Below are positions 1 to 5,969 of a DNA stretch of 12,010 nt, in pieces. Within the stretch, counting starts at the first letter, position 1. Each line of letters begins with the position of its first letter. The DNA is taken from positions 1-12,010 of the forward strand of contig NZ_LLZI01000048.1 in the NCBI RefSeq assembly GCF_001509485.1. The letters run 5' to 3'. The stretch is from Streptomyces sp. NRRL F-4489 (lineage in GTDB: Bacteria; Actinomycetota; Actinomycetes; Streptomycetales; Streptomycetaceae). The notes under the pieces are model-generated. The model made no database searches. It saw nothing but the letters and a program-made list of their open reading frames with translations, and was not told where the DNA came from. The position numbers and the translations under genes are program-made.

Positions 1-177
1 CCCCCGGCCCCGCCCCCCCCCCCAGCCCCCGCCGGGCCCTCCGCCCCGCCGGCGCCGCCCACGCCCACGATGCCGGCCGCGGTGCCGGCCGCGGCCGTGG
101 CGGCGGTCGGCGGACGGGAGCCGTCCGTGCCGGGTTCCGCCCCCACCACATCACCGCAATCGACAGGAAGTTCCGAT

Positions 178-570
178 ATGACCTGCTTCTTCGACCCCAG
201 CCACGGCCCCGGGATGACGCCCGTGATGTGGTCCCCGCAGTGGGGTGTGCCGCGCCAGGTCCAGACCTGCGGCGGCTGCGCCCAGCGGGTGCAGACCACC
301 ACCCCGCCCTTCTACACCCCGGCCCAGGCCGGCTACCCGCAGCCCGCGCAGGCGGGCTACCCCCAGCAGGCGCAGGCCGGTTACCCCCAGCAGGGCTACG
401 CCCAGCAGCCGGACCACCAGCAGGGCGGCGGCCGGCGCTTCGGCACCGGCGCGCTGATCGGCGCGGGCGCGGCCGGCCTGGTCGGCGGCGCGCTGCTGAA
501 CGAGGCGTTCAGCGACGACGAGCCCGAGGTGATCGTCAACAACTACTACGAGGGCGACGAGTACGAGTGA
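178..570 (+). CDS. Small Cys-motif, YPQQ-repeat, glycine-zipper protein of unknown function
   Basis: I do not know a function for this 130-aa protein. The N terminus has C3 in a CFFDPSHGPG context, then C31 and C34 in CGGC, which together could form a small metal-binding or redox site. Residues 50-73 are three copies of an 8-residue unit (QAGYPQ[PQ]A), a flexible Pro/Gln/Tyr linker. Residues about 88-108 are a glycine-rich hydrophobic stretch (GALIGAGAAGLVGGALL) with GxxxG spacing, typical of a glycine-zipper membrane segment. The tail (112-130) is acidic and contains VNNYY. I chose the ATG at 178 because AGGAAG (165-170) lies 7 nt before it, and because the bases just upstream lose the strong third-position GC bias. 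The same frame is open to the window's left edge as a Pro/Ala-rich stretch with an ATG at 70, so a longer protein cannot be excluded. It is likely membrane-associated and is convergent with the next gene. Confidence 0.75.
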   Translation: MTCFFDPSHGPGMTPVMWSPQWGVPRQVQTCGGCAQRVQTTTPPFYTPAQAGYPQPAQAGYPQQAQAGYPQQGYAQQPDHQQGGGRRFGTGALIGAGAAGLVGGALLNEAFSDDEPEVIVNNYYEGDEYE

Positions 571-600
571 CCCGCCGCGCGGCGCGCTGACGCCGCCGGT

Positions 601-632
601 GCCCGGCCGGCCCCTCGGGCGGCCGGCCGGGC
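601..632. terminator. Bidirectional terminator hairpin between convergent genes
   Basis: A perfect 12-bp inverted repeat (601-612 with 621-632, arms GCCCGGCCGGCC/GGCCGGCCGGGC) closes an 8-nt loop. It lies 30 nt past the stop of the first gene and 10 nt past the stop (TAA, 643-645) of the gene arriving from the other side. There is no T-tract, which is normal for Streptomyces terminators. The position between two convergent stops is the main support. Confidence 0.7.
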
Positions 633-642
633 GCCGCTCCCG

Positions 643-2058
643 TTACTCCGGTGCGATCCGCACGACACCGGTGACGGTGCCCTGCCACCACACCCCGCCG
701 GGCGTGGCGTTGCCCGCCATCTGGAGCGTGTCGAAGAGGAAGCCGGTCCCCAGGTGGCGGCGGCCCGCCACCCGCCCGGTCTCCGCGTCCACGGCCAGGA
801 AGTCGTAGCGGTCCAGGATGCCGGTGCGCGCGGGGTCCAGGACGCCGGTGCGCTCCACGGTGTAGAGCGTGCCGTCCGCCAGCGAGAGCTTGGGTACGGC
901 GGCCGAGCGGATCCGGGTGTCCCAGCGGATCGCGCAGCCCCGGCCGTCCGGGTCGATGTCGACGCGGGTCAGGCCGCCGGTGAACGGCGCGTTCGCGGGC
1001 TCGGCGGGCCCGGCGCCGTCCGGAACGGCCGGGTACGGATAGCCGTAGGTGCTGGCCACGTAGACGCTGTTGCCCGCCCCTATGGGCGAGTTCTCGGTGC
1101 CGCTCCCGTTGGGATCGAGGACGGGGATGCGGCAGACGGTGCGGTTGTCCTTGGTGGAGACCACGATGAGGTTCTCCTGGGGGGCGGCGTTGTCGGTGAT
1201 CGCCAGGTATTCCGAGCCGCCGCGCGGGCCGAAGAACGTCGCCGTGGCCCCGGTGCCGTGGCTGAGCTGGCCGGGCTTGCGGGCCGGCCCGCGGTCGTAG
1301 GCCCGCCGCCACACCACCCGCGGTACGCCGTCCGCGCCCGCCCGCAGCAGGTACAGCGCGTGGTCGGTGGTGACCGCGGCGCCCTCGGGGGCGGTGGACA
1401 GGGAGTTGGCCACGGCTTCCCCGAGGTCGGCCGTCCGTACGGTCCCGGTGGCCGTGTCCACCGTGCCGACGAGGCCGCGCCCGGTGGCGAACCACACCCG
1501 CCCGCGCCAGTCCGGGGCGAGCCCGACGACGCCGTCCCCGGCCGCCACGGCGCCGGTCAGCGGCGTCCGCTCGACGACCTTCAGCTGCCATCCGCCGTCC
1601 GCCGCCCGAGTGTGCGCGACGCGCAGCAGGTCCCCGGAGCCGTCGGCGACGACCAGCCGGTCCCGCTCGTCCAGATAGCTGTAAATGCCGCCCAGCACGC
1701 CGGACTTGGCCAGCGTCAGCTCGGCCAGCGAGGCGCCGGTGGCCGGGTCGAGCAGGTGGACGTGCGGCGCCCGGTCGAAGATCCCGGTGCAGACCGCCAC
1801 CGGATAGCCGTCCGAGCCCGCGAGCACCGTCGGGCAGGCGGCCTGGAGCGCGGTGCGGTGGACGGCCGCCGGGCCGGTCCCCGGGCCGCGGCGCGGTGTG
1901 GTGTCGGAGGACGCGGTGTCGCCGTGCATGGCCCCCGCCCCGCCCGCGGCGAGGTAGGGGTTGGCGGGCGGCGCCGCGGCCCGCGCGGGTCCCGCGGCGC
2001 CGAGGACGGCGGCCAGGGCGGCGGCGAGCGCGAGAGCGCGGGTGCTGCGAGGGGGCAT
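643..2058 (-). CDS. Secreted beta-propeller-like protein of unknown function
   Basis: This 471-aa protein starts with a Sec-type signal peptide: basic MPPRSTR, a hydrophobic Ala/Leu core, and probable cleavage after ARA at residue 27. The mature part begins with a Pro/Gly region (NPYLAAGGAGAMHGDTAS). It then runs through repeated beta-rich blocks such as VHLLDPATGASLAEL, VWFATGRGLVGTVDTATGTV, SVYVAST and YDFLAVDAETGRVAG, the 'value, D-x-x-T-G' rhythm of PQQ/WD-like propeller blades. Four cysteines (75, 90, 309, 375) could form two disulfides outside the cell. I see no catalytic motif. The ATG at 2058 is chosen because GGAG sits 5 nt upstream and the signal peptide starts there. In-frame codons upstream encode only Pro/Arg-rich low-complexity sequence. 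Having a ribosome-binding site rather than a leaderless start fits a gene read from the longer mRNA that begins at the leader-peptide promoter near 2445-2473. Confidence 0.85.
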   Translation of the reverse strand: MPPRSTRALALAAALAAVLGAAGPARAAAPPANPYLAAGGAGAMHGDTASSDTTPRRGPGTGPAAVHRTALQAACPTVLAGSDGYPVAVCTGIFDRAPHVHLLDPATGASLAELTLAKSGVLGGIYSYLDERDRLVVADGSGDLLRVAHTRAADGGWQLKVVERTPLTGAVAAGDGVVGLAPDWRGRVWFATGRGLVGTVDTATGTVRTADLGEAVANSLSTAPEGAAVTTDHALYLLRAGADGVPRVVWRRAYDRGPARKPGQLSHGTGATATFFGPRGGSEYLAITDNAAPQENLIVVSTKDNRTVCRIPVLDPNGSGTENSPIGAGNSVYVASTYGYPYPAVPDGAGPAEPANAPFTGGLTRVDIDPDGRGCAIRWDTRIRSAAVPKLSLADGTLYTVERTGVLDPARTGILDRYDFLAVDAETGRVAGRRHLGTGFLFDTLQMAGNATPGGVWWQGTVTGVVRIAPE

Positions 2059-2350
2059 GGGGGCTCCAGGGGTCGGGAAGGGACGGGCCGCGCATGGGGT
2101 ACCGGCCCGGCGCCCCCGGTACTCGGGTGCGCGGGGATACGGGCGGACCCGGGCGGGCGGGTACGGGCGGCCGCTGCGGGAGCGGCGGGTGCCGGACGGG
2201 GCGGGAAGCGGCCGGACGGGGACGCGGGAACGGCCGGACGGGGCGGCGGCCCGGCGCGGAAGCAACCGGGCCGGGCCGGTGGTCCGGCCGCCGTCCTGGA
2301 CGGCATCGCGCCAGGAACACCGGCGTACCGGAGAGGTGAACGGGGCAGGC
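2059..2350 (-). promoter_or_regulatory. Long structured 5' untranslated region between leader peptide and propeller gene
   Basis: About 290 nt with no convincing coding frame: both minus-strand open frames give Pro/Arg-rich sequence. It contains several inverted repeats that could form RNA hairpins or protein sites. One pairs 2247-2255 with 2270-2278 (9 bp). GTACCGG/CCGGTAC pairs 2099-2105 with 2116-2122, about 40 nt before the start codon. GCCGTCC-T-GGACGGC (2290-2304) is a tight DNA palindrome. One of these could be the attenuator expected after a leader peptide, but no hairpin with a T-tract is visible, and GC-rich DNA folds readily by chance. Confidence 0.3.
2191..2243. repeat. Three direct repeats of GCCGGACGGGG
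   Basis: The 11-mer GCCGGACGGGG occurs exactly at 2191-2201, 2211-2221 and 2233-2243, at spacings of 20 and 22 bp (about two helical turns). The bases between copies are also alike (CGGGAAGCG and ACGCGGGAACG). It lies in the untranslated stretch before the propeller gene. It could be a protein-binding array or simply a local GC-rich duplication. Confidence 0.6.
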
Positions 2351-2437
2351 TCAGCGGCCCGTTGGACGACAGGCCGCGGACGCGAGCCGCGCGAGGTCCA
2401 GGAAGAGGCGCCGGAAGAGCGGGAGTTGACCCATCAC
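2351..2437 (-). CDS. Putative actinobacterial leader peptide (ASAACR type)
   Basis: This small gene encodes 28 aa from GTG 2437, or 27 aa from ATG 2434. Its second half reads LFLDLARLASAACR, close to the (H/F)xDLxRxxSAxCR motif of the small 'putative leader peptides' found across Streptomyces, often upstream of sulfur-assimilation and transport genes. In mycobacteria, short leaderless cysteine-containing frames act as cysteine-responsive attenuators; a similar role is inferred here and not shown. The single Cys (residue 23) near the end, followed by Arg, is the key feature. The GTG is 7 nt after a good -10 box, as at the other leaderless starts in this window, and there is no ribosome-binding site. 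The next gene on this strand is the secreted propeller, 292 nt on, so it is the presumed target. That is unusual, because it shows no sign of sulfur metabolism. Confidence 0.7.
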   Translation of the reverse strand: MMGQLPLFRRLFLDLARLASAACRPTGR

Positions 2438-2442
2438 GCGCC

Positions 2443-2476
2443 GCATTGCAGCACGCCGGGCCGGAACCCGCAATGC
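2443..2476 (-). promoter_or_regulatory. Promoter of the leader peptide with overlapping inverted repeat
   Basis: On the minus strand TTGCGG (2473-2468) is followed after exactly 17 nt by TGCAAT (2450-2445), a plausible vegetative -35/-10 pair. The GTG start of the leader peptide is 7 nt further on. A 7-bp inverted repeat, GCATTGC (2443-2449) and GCAATGC (2470-2476), covers both promoter boxes. It could be an operator, or a by-product of the two boxes resembling each other. Confidence 0.5.
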
Positions 2477-2511
2477 CCGTCCCACCCCTGGAGACACCCG
2501 CGCCCAGGGAG

Positions 2512-2573
2512 CCGTCAACCGGGCGCAGGGGTCGGTCCCGTTATGTCGGACACCGTGCCGGTCCCGTCAACCG
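2512..2573. repeat. Pair of CCGTCAACCG direct repeats
   Basis: The 10-mer CCGTCAACCG occurs at 2512-2521 and 2564-2573, 52 bp apart (about five helical turns). It lies in the otherwise empty stretch between the leader-peptide promoter and the toroid gene. Read on the minus strand each copy contains TTGACG, a good -35 box, but I could not find a matching -10 for either. I see nothing else of note in 2477-2642. Confidence 0.35.
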
Positions 2574-2642
2574 CACGCCCTGAGGGTCCCGCCCACGGAG
2601 GGCAGCGGACCGCGAGCCGGTGCCGTCGCGGGGTTTCGCCCC

Positions 2643-2648
2643 TACGGT
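2643..2648 (+). promoter_or_regulatory. -10 box TACGGT for a leaderless transcript
   Basis: TACGGT fits the actinobacterial TANNNT -10 pattern and ends 6 nt before the ATG at 2655, so transcription would begin at or next to the start codon. No Shine-Dalgarno sequence is present. I see no clear -35 box. Confidence 0.5.
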
Positions 2649-2654
2649 CGGGCC

Positions 2655-3578
2655 ATGGCCGAAAACGTAAGCCCCCCAGCGACCCCTCTGGCGCGTGCCG
2701 AGCGCTTCGTCTGGCTGACCGCCCGGGTGCTGGAGCAGCGGCTCTTCGCGTACCACTTCCTCGGCGGCGGCGCCGACCCGGTGGAGACCGCGCTCACCGC
2801 GTACCGCAACGACGACGACGGCTACGGCCACGCCCTGGAGCCCGATCTGCGCGGCCCGGTCAGCCAGCCACTGCACACCGCGCTCGCGCTGCGGGTGCTG
2901 GACCGGATCGGGCGGTGCGACGGCCGCCGGGTGGAGCGGATCTGCCGCTATCTGACCCGGGTCTCGACGCGGGACGGGGCGCTTCCGGCGGTGCACCCGT
3001 CGCTGCGCGGCTACCCGGCCGCCCCCTGGATCCCGGTGGCGGACGACCCGCCCAGCTCCCTGCTGTCCACCGGCCCGGTGGTGGGCCTGCTGCACCGCAA
3101 CCAGGTTTGGCACGCCTGGCTGTTCCGGGCCACCGACTACTGCTGGGCCGCGGTGGAGTCCATGGAGACCACCCACCCCTACGAGGCCGAGGCGGCGGTG
3201 GCGTTCCTGGACGGCGCCCCGGACCGGCCGCGGGCGGCCGCCGCGGCGCAGCGGCTGGGCCGGCTCGTACGGGAACAGGGCCTGGTGGTCCTGGATCCGG
3301 CGCGGGCGGCCGAGACCCCGGTGGCGCCGGGGTACGCCCCCGGGGAGCACCACTTCGCGTACGACTACGCGGCCTCGCCCCGTTCGCTGGCCCGCGGCTG
3401 GTTCACCGACGCGGAACTGGAGCGGTCCCTGGACCACCTCGCCGGGCTCCAGCGGGAGGACGGCGGCTGGCCCGTCAACTGGCGGCTCTGGGCGCCCGGT
3501 ACGGAGCTGGAGAGCCGCCCGCGGGTGACCCTGGAGGCGCTGCTGACCCTCCGGGCGTACGGGCGGCCGCTGGGCTGA
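2655..3578 (+). CDS. Prenyltransferase/squalene-cyclase-like alpha-toroid protein, function unknown
   Basis: This 307-aa soluble protein has no signal peptide or membrane segment. It shows the repeated helical pattern of the alpha/alpha-toroid (terpenoid cyclase/prenyltransferase-like) fold. Near the C terminus, LQREDGGWPVNW (265-276) resembles the QW motif of squalene-hopene cyclases, and a weaker repeat (LTRVSTRDGALP) lies at about 100-111. A conserved-looking N-terminal block, YRNDDDGYGHALEPDLRG (50-67), is rich in acidic and aromatic residues. The DXDD motif of cyclases and the zinc ligands of protein prenyltransferases are not evident, so I do not assign an enzyme activity. At 307 aa it is also about half the size of a hopene cyclase, more like the single-domain 'prenyltransferase/squalene oxidase repeat' hypotheticals of actinomycetes. 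The start is ATG 2655, leaderless. It appears to be a single-gene unit, with a likely terminator at 3618-3672. Confidence 0.85.
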   Translation: MAENVSPPATPLARAERFVWLTARVLEQRLFAYHFLGGGADPVETALTAYRNDDDGYGHALEPDLRGPVSQPLHTALALRVLDRIGRCDGRRVERICRYLTRVSTRDGALPAVHPSLRGYPAAPWIPVADDPPSSLLSTGPVVGLLHRNQVWHAWLFRATDYCWAAVESMETTHPYEAEAAVAFLDGAPDRPRAAAAAQRLGRLVREQGLVVLDPARAAETPVAPGYAPGEHHFAYDYAASPRSLARGWFTDAELERSLDHLAGLQREDGGWPVNWRLWAPGTELESRPRVTLEALLTLRAYGRPLG

Positions 3579-3617
3579 GGGCGCGGCCGCCGGGCGGGGC
3601 GGGGCAGGCCGGTAGTA

Positions 3618-3672
3618 GGAGCGTACGGGCGTGCAGGCGGGCCGTGGCGCGTCGGCCCGTTAGCGACGCTCC
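3618..3672. terminator. Nested inverted repeat, bidirectional terminator candidate
   Basis: An outer pair GGAGCGT (3618-3624)/ACGCTCC (3666-3672) encloses an inner 7-bp stem CGGGCCG (3638-3644)/CGGCCCG (3653-3659) with an 8-nt loop. On the plus strand the inner stem can extend by two G-U pairs into a short TT. It lies between the convergent stops of the toroid gene and azlD. Confidence 0.6.
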
Positions 3673-3697
3673 GGCTCCCCAGGGGCCCGCCGTCCCC

Positions 3698-4006
3698 TCA
3701 CCACCCCAGTGCCCGCACCCCCGCCGTGACCCCCACCGCGACCGCGACGACCAGCAGGAACGGGGCGCGCAGCACCAGCGCCACGGCCGCGGCGGCGACC
3801 CCGGCGGCCTTGGCGTCGAGCAGCAGGTGCCGGCCGTCGCTGAACGTCTCCTGGGCGGTGAGCGCGGCCAGCAGGGCCACCGGGAGCAGTGCCGCCAACC
3901 GCTTGACCAGGGGGCGCTCCAGGACGCCGGCGGGCGCCGACAGGCCGAGGAACTTGGCGAGGTAGCAGGCGGCGGCCGTGGCGCCGATCGCGATCCAGAC
4001 GGTCAT
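3698..4006 (-). CDS. azlD: AzlD-family branched-chain amino-acid exporter small subunit
   Basis: This 102-aa integral membrane protein has four likely hydrophobic segments: about 2-20 (VWIAIGATAAACYLAKFLG), 36-50 (RLAALLPVALLAALT), 66-80 and 82-100. Length and pattern are those of AzlD, the small partner of AzlC. With AzlC it forms an exporter of branched-chain amino acids (4-azaleucine resistance in Bacillus). The block of charged and polar residues between helices 2 and 3 (QETFSDGRHLLLDAK) is in the usual place. Its ATG (4006-4004) overlaps the azlC TGA by four bases (ATGA), so translation is probably coupled. It is the last gene of the unit, followed by the nested inverted repeat at 3618-3672. 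Confidence 0.88.
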   Translation of the reverse strand: MTVWIAIGATAAACYLAKFLGLSAPAGVLERPLVKRLAALLPVALLAALTAQETFSDGRHLLLDAKAAGVAAAAVALVLRAPFLLVVAVAVGVTAGVRALGW

Positions 4007-4950
4007 GCCCGGTCCTCCCCGGTGGTGCGGTCCTCGTGGGTGGTGCGGTCGTGCCCGGTGGTGCGGTGGTCTCCGGTGGCGGGGCCGTCCCCGGTGGCCC
4101 GGGGATCCCCGGCCCGCTCCCGGGCGGGCGTCCGGCGCCGCCGCCCCTGGACGGCGAGCACGGCCGGGGCGGCCAGCGCGGCGAGCAGCACCGGTACACC
4201 GGCCGGCAGGAGCGGCAGCGTCACCAGGAGCAGCAGGACCGCCAGGCCCGCCGTGCACCGCTCCACGGTGGTGCGCAGCATCGGCGCCAGCAGTGCCAGG
4301 AAGACCGCGGGCCCGGCCGCGTCCAGGCCCCAGGCGGCGGTGTCGCCGAGCGCCCCGGCCCCCAGGGCGCCGCCGAGGGTGCTGAGGTTCCACAGGACGT
4401 AGAGCGACAGGCCGGTGACGGTGAAGCCGAGGCGGGCGTGGCGCCGGCCGGTCTGGGCCAGGGTGACGGCGGTGGTCTCGTCGATGACCCAGTGGGCGGC
4501 CAGCGGGCGCAGCGCGCCCCGGTAGCCGAGGACGGCGGAGAGCCGCAGCCCGTAGAAGGCGTTGCGCACGCCCAGGAAGAACGCCCCGGCCGCGGCGGTG
4601 AACGGATTGCCGCCCGCGGCGAGCGCGCCCACCAGGGCGAACTGCGAGGCCCCGGTGAAGATCAGGAGGCTCATCGCGCAGGTCTGCCACAGGCTCAGTC
4701 CGGCGCCGGCGGCGGTCACGCCGAAGGCGAAGCCGGAGAGCCCGACGGCGACGCCGACGCCCAGCGCGTCCCGGATGACGGCGGAGTCGGGGCGTTCCTC
4801 CGGGGGCGGCGGGTTCCTGCGTCCCCCGGTGGCGGCGCCGGACCCGCCGTCCCGGTGGGCGGCCGCCGCCCCGGGTATCGGGTGCTGTCCTGGCGGTATC
4901 GGGTGCTGTGCTCGTGGTGCCGTTGGTGCGTGTTCTGCCTGTTCTGCCAC
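4003..4950 (-). CDS. azlC: AzlC-family branched-chain amino-acid exporter large subunit with extended tails
   Basis: This 315-aa membrane protein is the AzlC partner of the exporter. The family hallmarks are present: SLLIFTGASQFA (94-105), GVRNAFYGLRLS (127-138) and HWVIDETTAV (153-162). The core (about 58-268) has the expected hydrophobic helices. It is longer than a usual AzlC of roughly 230-250 aa because of two hydrophilic tails. The first 55 residues are Pro/His/Gly-rich and contain QHPIPPG-QHPIPG. The last 47 are Arg/Thr/Asp-rich and end in three hexapeptides (RTTGHD, RTTHED, RTTGED). Both tails rest on short DNA repeats. The GTG at 4950 is supported by a perfect TAGGGT box 7 nt upstream, indicating a leaderless start. 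A shorter protein starting nearer the core would need a start without visible signals. The upstream AraC-type gene on the same strand is a likely regulator. Confidence 0.88.
   Translation of the reverse strand: MAEQAEHAPTAPRAQHPIPPGQHPIPGAAAAHRDGGSGAATGGRRNPPPPEERPDSAVIRDALGVGVAVGLSGFAFGVTAAGAGLSLWQTCAMSLLIFTGASQFALVGALAAGGNPFTAAAGAFFLGVRNAFYGLRLSAVLGYRGALRPLAAHWVIDETTAVTLAQTGRRHARLGFTVTGLSLYVLWNLSTLGGALGAGALGDTAAWGLDAAGPAVFLALLAPMLRTTVERCTAGLAVLLLLVTLPLLPAGVPVLLAALAAPAVLAVQGRRRRTPARERAGDPRATGDGPATGDHRTTGHDRTTHEDRTTGEDRA
4012..4065 (-). repeat. 18-bp tandem repeat in the azlC C-terminal tail
   Basis: GGTGGTGCGGT (plus strand) recurs at 4021, 4039 and 4057 with an exact 18-bp period, encoding three consecutive RTTxxD hexapeptides (residues 296-313 of AzlC). 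A more degenerate GDPRATGDGPATGD precedes them. The period keeps the reading frame. Confidence 0.7.
4874..4909 (-). repeat. 21-bp tandem repeat in the azlC N-terminal tail
   Basis: GGTATCGGGTGCTGT occurs at 4874-4888 and 4895-4909, an exact 15-nt match with a 21-bp period. It encodes QHPIPPG then QHPIPG near the N terminus of AzlC. Confidence 0.7.
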
Positions 4951-4957
4951 GGTCCGG

Positions 4958-4963
4958 ACCCTA
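4958..4963 (-). promoter_or_regulatory. -10 box TAGGGT of azlCD
   Basis: Read on the minus strand, TAGGGT (4963-4958) matches the actinobacterial -10 consensus and ends 7 nt before the GTG of azlC. This predicts a leaderless azlCD transcript separate from that of the regulator. No strong -35 box is seen, which fits dependence on an activator. Confidence 0.55.
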
Positions 4964-5018
4964 GGCGCGCGCCACCGGCCCGGTCTTGTACGTTCTTGCG
5001 CCCGCCCCGCCCGCGGGT

Positions 5019-5072
5019 CCCGAGCCGCCTGCCCCGCCTACCGGCCCCGAGCCGCCTACCCGCCCCCGGTAC
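5019..5072. repeat. Imperfect 27-bp tandem duplication at the end of the AraC-type gene
   Basis: CCCGAGCCGCCT is found at 5019-5030 and 5046-5057 with similar bases following each copy. The second copy includes the TAG stop of the regulator gene. It lies between that gene and the azlC promoter. I infer a small duplication with no proven role. Confidence 0.45.
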
Positions 5073-5946
5073 CCGCCTCCCGGACCGCCGCCGCCCGCTC
5101 CCGCCGGTACGCGCCCGGCGGCACCCCGACGATCCGGGTGAAGTGCCGGTTCAGATGCGGCTGGTCGGTGAAGCCGACCGCGGCGGCCGTCTCGGCGGGC
5201 GGCATCCCGGCCTCCAGGAGCCGGCGGGCGCGCCGCACCCGGGCGTCGGTGAGCCAGGTGTGCGGCGGCATGCCGTACGCGGCCCGGAAGGCCCGCAGCA
5301 GCGCGAACGGGCCGGTCCCCAGCTGCCGGGCCAGCTCCTCCAGGCCGGGCGGCTCGGCCATCCGCGCCTCCAGCACCTCGCGGGCCCGGGCGGCGGTGCG
5401 GGCGCCCGCCGAACGGGGCGCGCGGGCGGGCAGCGGTCCCCCGTGGCGGCGCAGCAGCCGGGCCACAGCCATCCGGAGCAGGCTGTCGGCGGCCAGCGCG
5501 TTGCCGGCCTCGGCGGCCCCGTGGACCGCGGCGACCAGCCGGCTGCTGCCGGGATCGTCGGCGGCGGTCCGCACGAACCCCGGGGTGCCGCGCAGCCCGG
5601 CGGTCTCCCGGGCTATCGCGGCGACCAGTTCCGCCGAGGGGTAGAGCGTGGCGTAGGCCCAGCCCTCGGGGACCCCGGCCCGCGCGGTGTGCGGCACCTC
5701 CGGGTTGATCAGGACGATGGAGCCGCGGCCGGCCCGGATGGCGCCGTCCCGCAGTCCGACCGCCTCGATCCCGGAGGTGACCGCGCCGATCACGTAGCCG
5801 TCGTGGGCGTGCCGGGGGAAGGCGTGCCGGACGTAGCGGGCGCGCAGCAGGTCGAGGCCGGGCAGTCCCGGGTACCGCCAGTGGCGGGCCCACTCCCCGC
5901 GGGCCCGGGGCTCGGTCCGCGCGCCGTCCGCGCTGGTCATGGCCAT
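5056..5946 (-). CDS. AraC-family transcriptional regulator
   Basis: This 296-aa protein has an N-terminal AraC-type sensing (cupin) domain, roughly residues 25-165, seen in HAFPRHAHDGYVIGAVTSG and GSIVLINPEVPHTA. A C-terminal AraC/XylS DNA-binding domain (about 185-283) has two helix-turn-helix units: GLEELARQLGTGPFALLRAF (201-220) and ETAAAVGFTDQPHLNRHFTR (252-271), followed by the usual GVPPGAYRR. It is the first gene of a same-strand group with azlC and azlD, and such regulators often sit beside azlCD. It therefore probably senses an amino acid or analogue and controls the exporter; the ligand is unknown. The start is ambiguous. ATG 5946 would be near-leaderless behind CACAAT, while ATG 5940 has GAGG 7 nt upstream. 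A palindrome over the promoter suggests autoregulation. It is divergent from lhr. Confidence 0.9.
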   Translation of the reverse strand: MAMTSADGARTEPRARGEWARHWRYPGLPGLDLLRARYVRHAFPRHAHDGYVIGAVTSGIEAVGLRDGAIRAGRGSIVLINPEVPHTARAGVPEGWAYATLYPSAELVAAIARETAGLRGTPGFVRTAADDPGSSRLVAAVHGAAEAGNALAADSLLRMAVARLLRRHGGPLPARAPRSAGARTAARAREVLEARMAEPPGLEELARQLGTGPFALLRAFRAAYGMPPHTWLTDARVRRARRLLEAGMPPAETAAAVGFTDQPHLNRHFTRIVGVPPGAYRRERAAAVREAGTGGG

Positions 5947-5951
5947 GCCTC

Positions 5952-5969
5952 ATTGTGCGCCGGGCGCAC
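5952..5969 (-). promoter_or_regulatory. Possible araC-type gene promoter and operator
   Basis: On the minus strand CACAAT (5957-5952) is a weak -10 candidate 5 nt before ATG 5946. It overlaps a perfect palindrome, GTGCGC-CGG-GCGCAC (5955-5969), well placed for a regulator to block transcription. A further inverted repeat CCGTCCG (5969-5975)/CGGACGG (5990-5996) follows. Confidence 0.4.

Noticed and set aside
1..60. The C-rich left edge as a regulatory or repeat element
   Set aside because: It is a Pro/Ala-type low-complexity stretch with an 11-C run. There is nothing more than composition to support a function.
70..177. A start at ATG 70 for the first small protein
   Set aside because: There is no ribosome-binding site there. 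ATG 178 has AGGAAG at ideal spacing and the protein motifs begin there. It is kept as an alternative because the frame is open to the window edge.
2059..2265. An N-terminal extension of the propeller protein to 2265
   Set aside because: The added residues are Pro/Arg-rich and would bury the clear signal peptide; the ATG at 2058 has a well-placed GGAG.
1961..4402. An 813-codon plus-strand open frame spanning the intergenic region and the toroid gene
   Set aside because: It is out of frame with the toroid protein and Arg/Pro/Gly-rich throughout, with no recognisable motif and no start signals.
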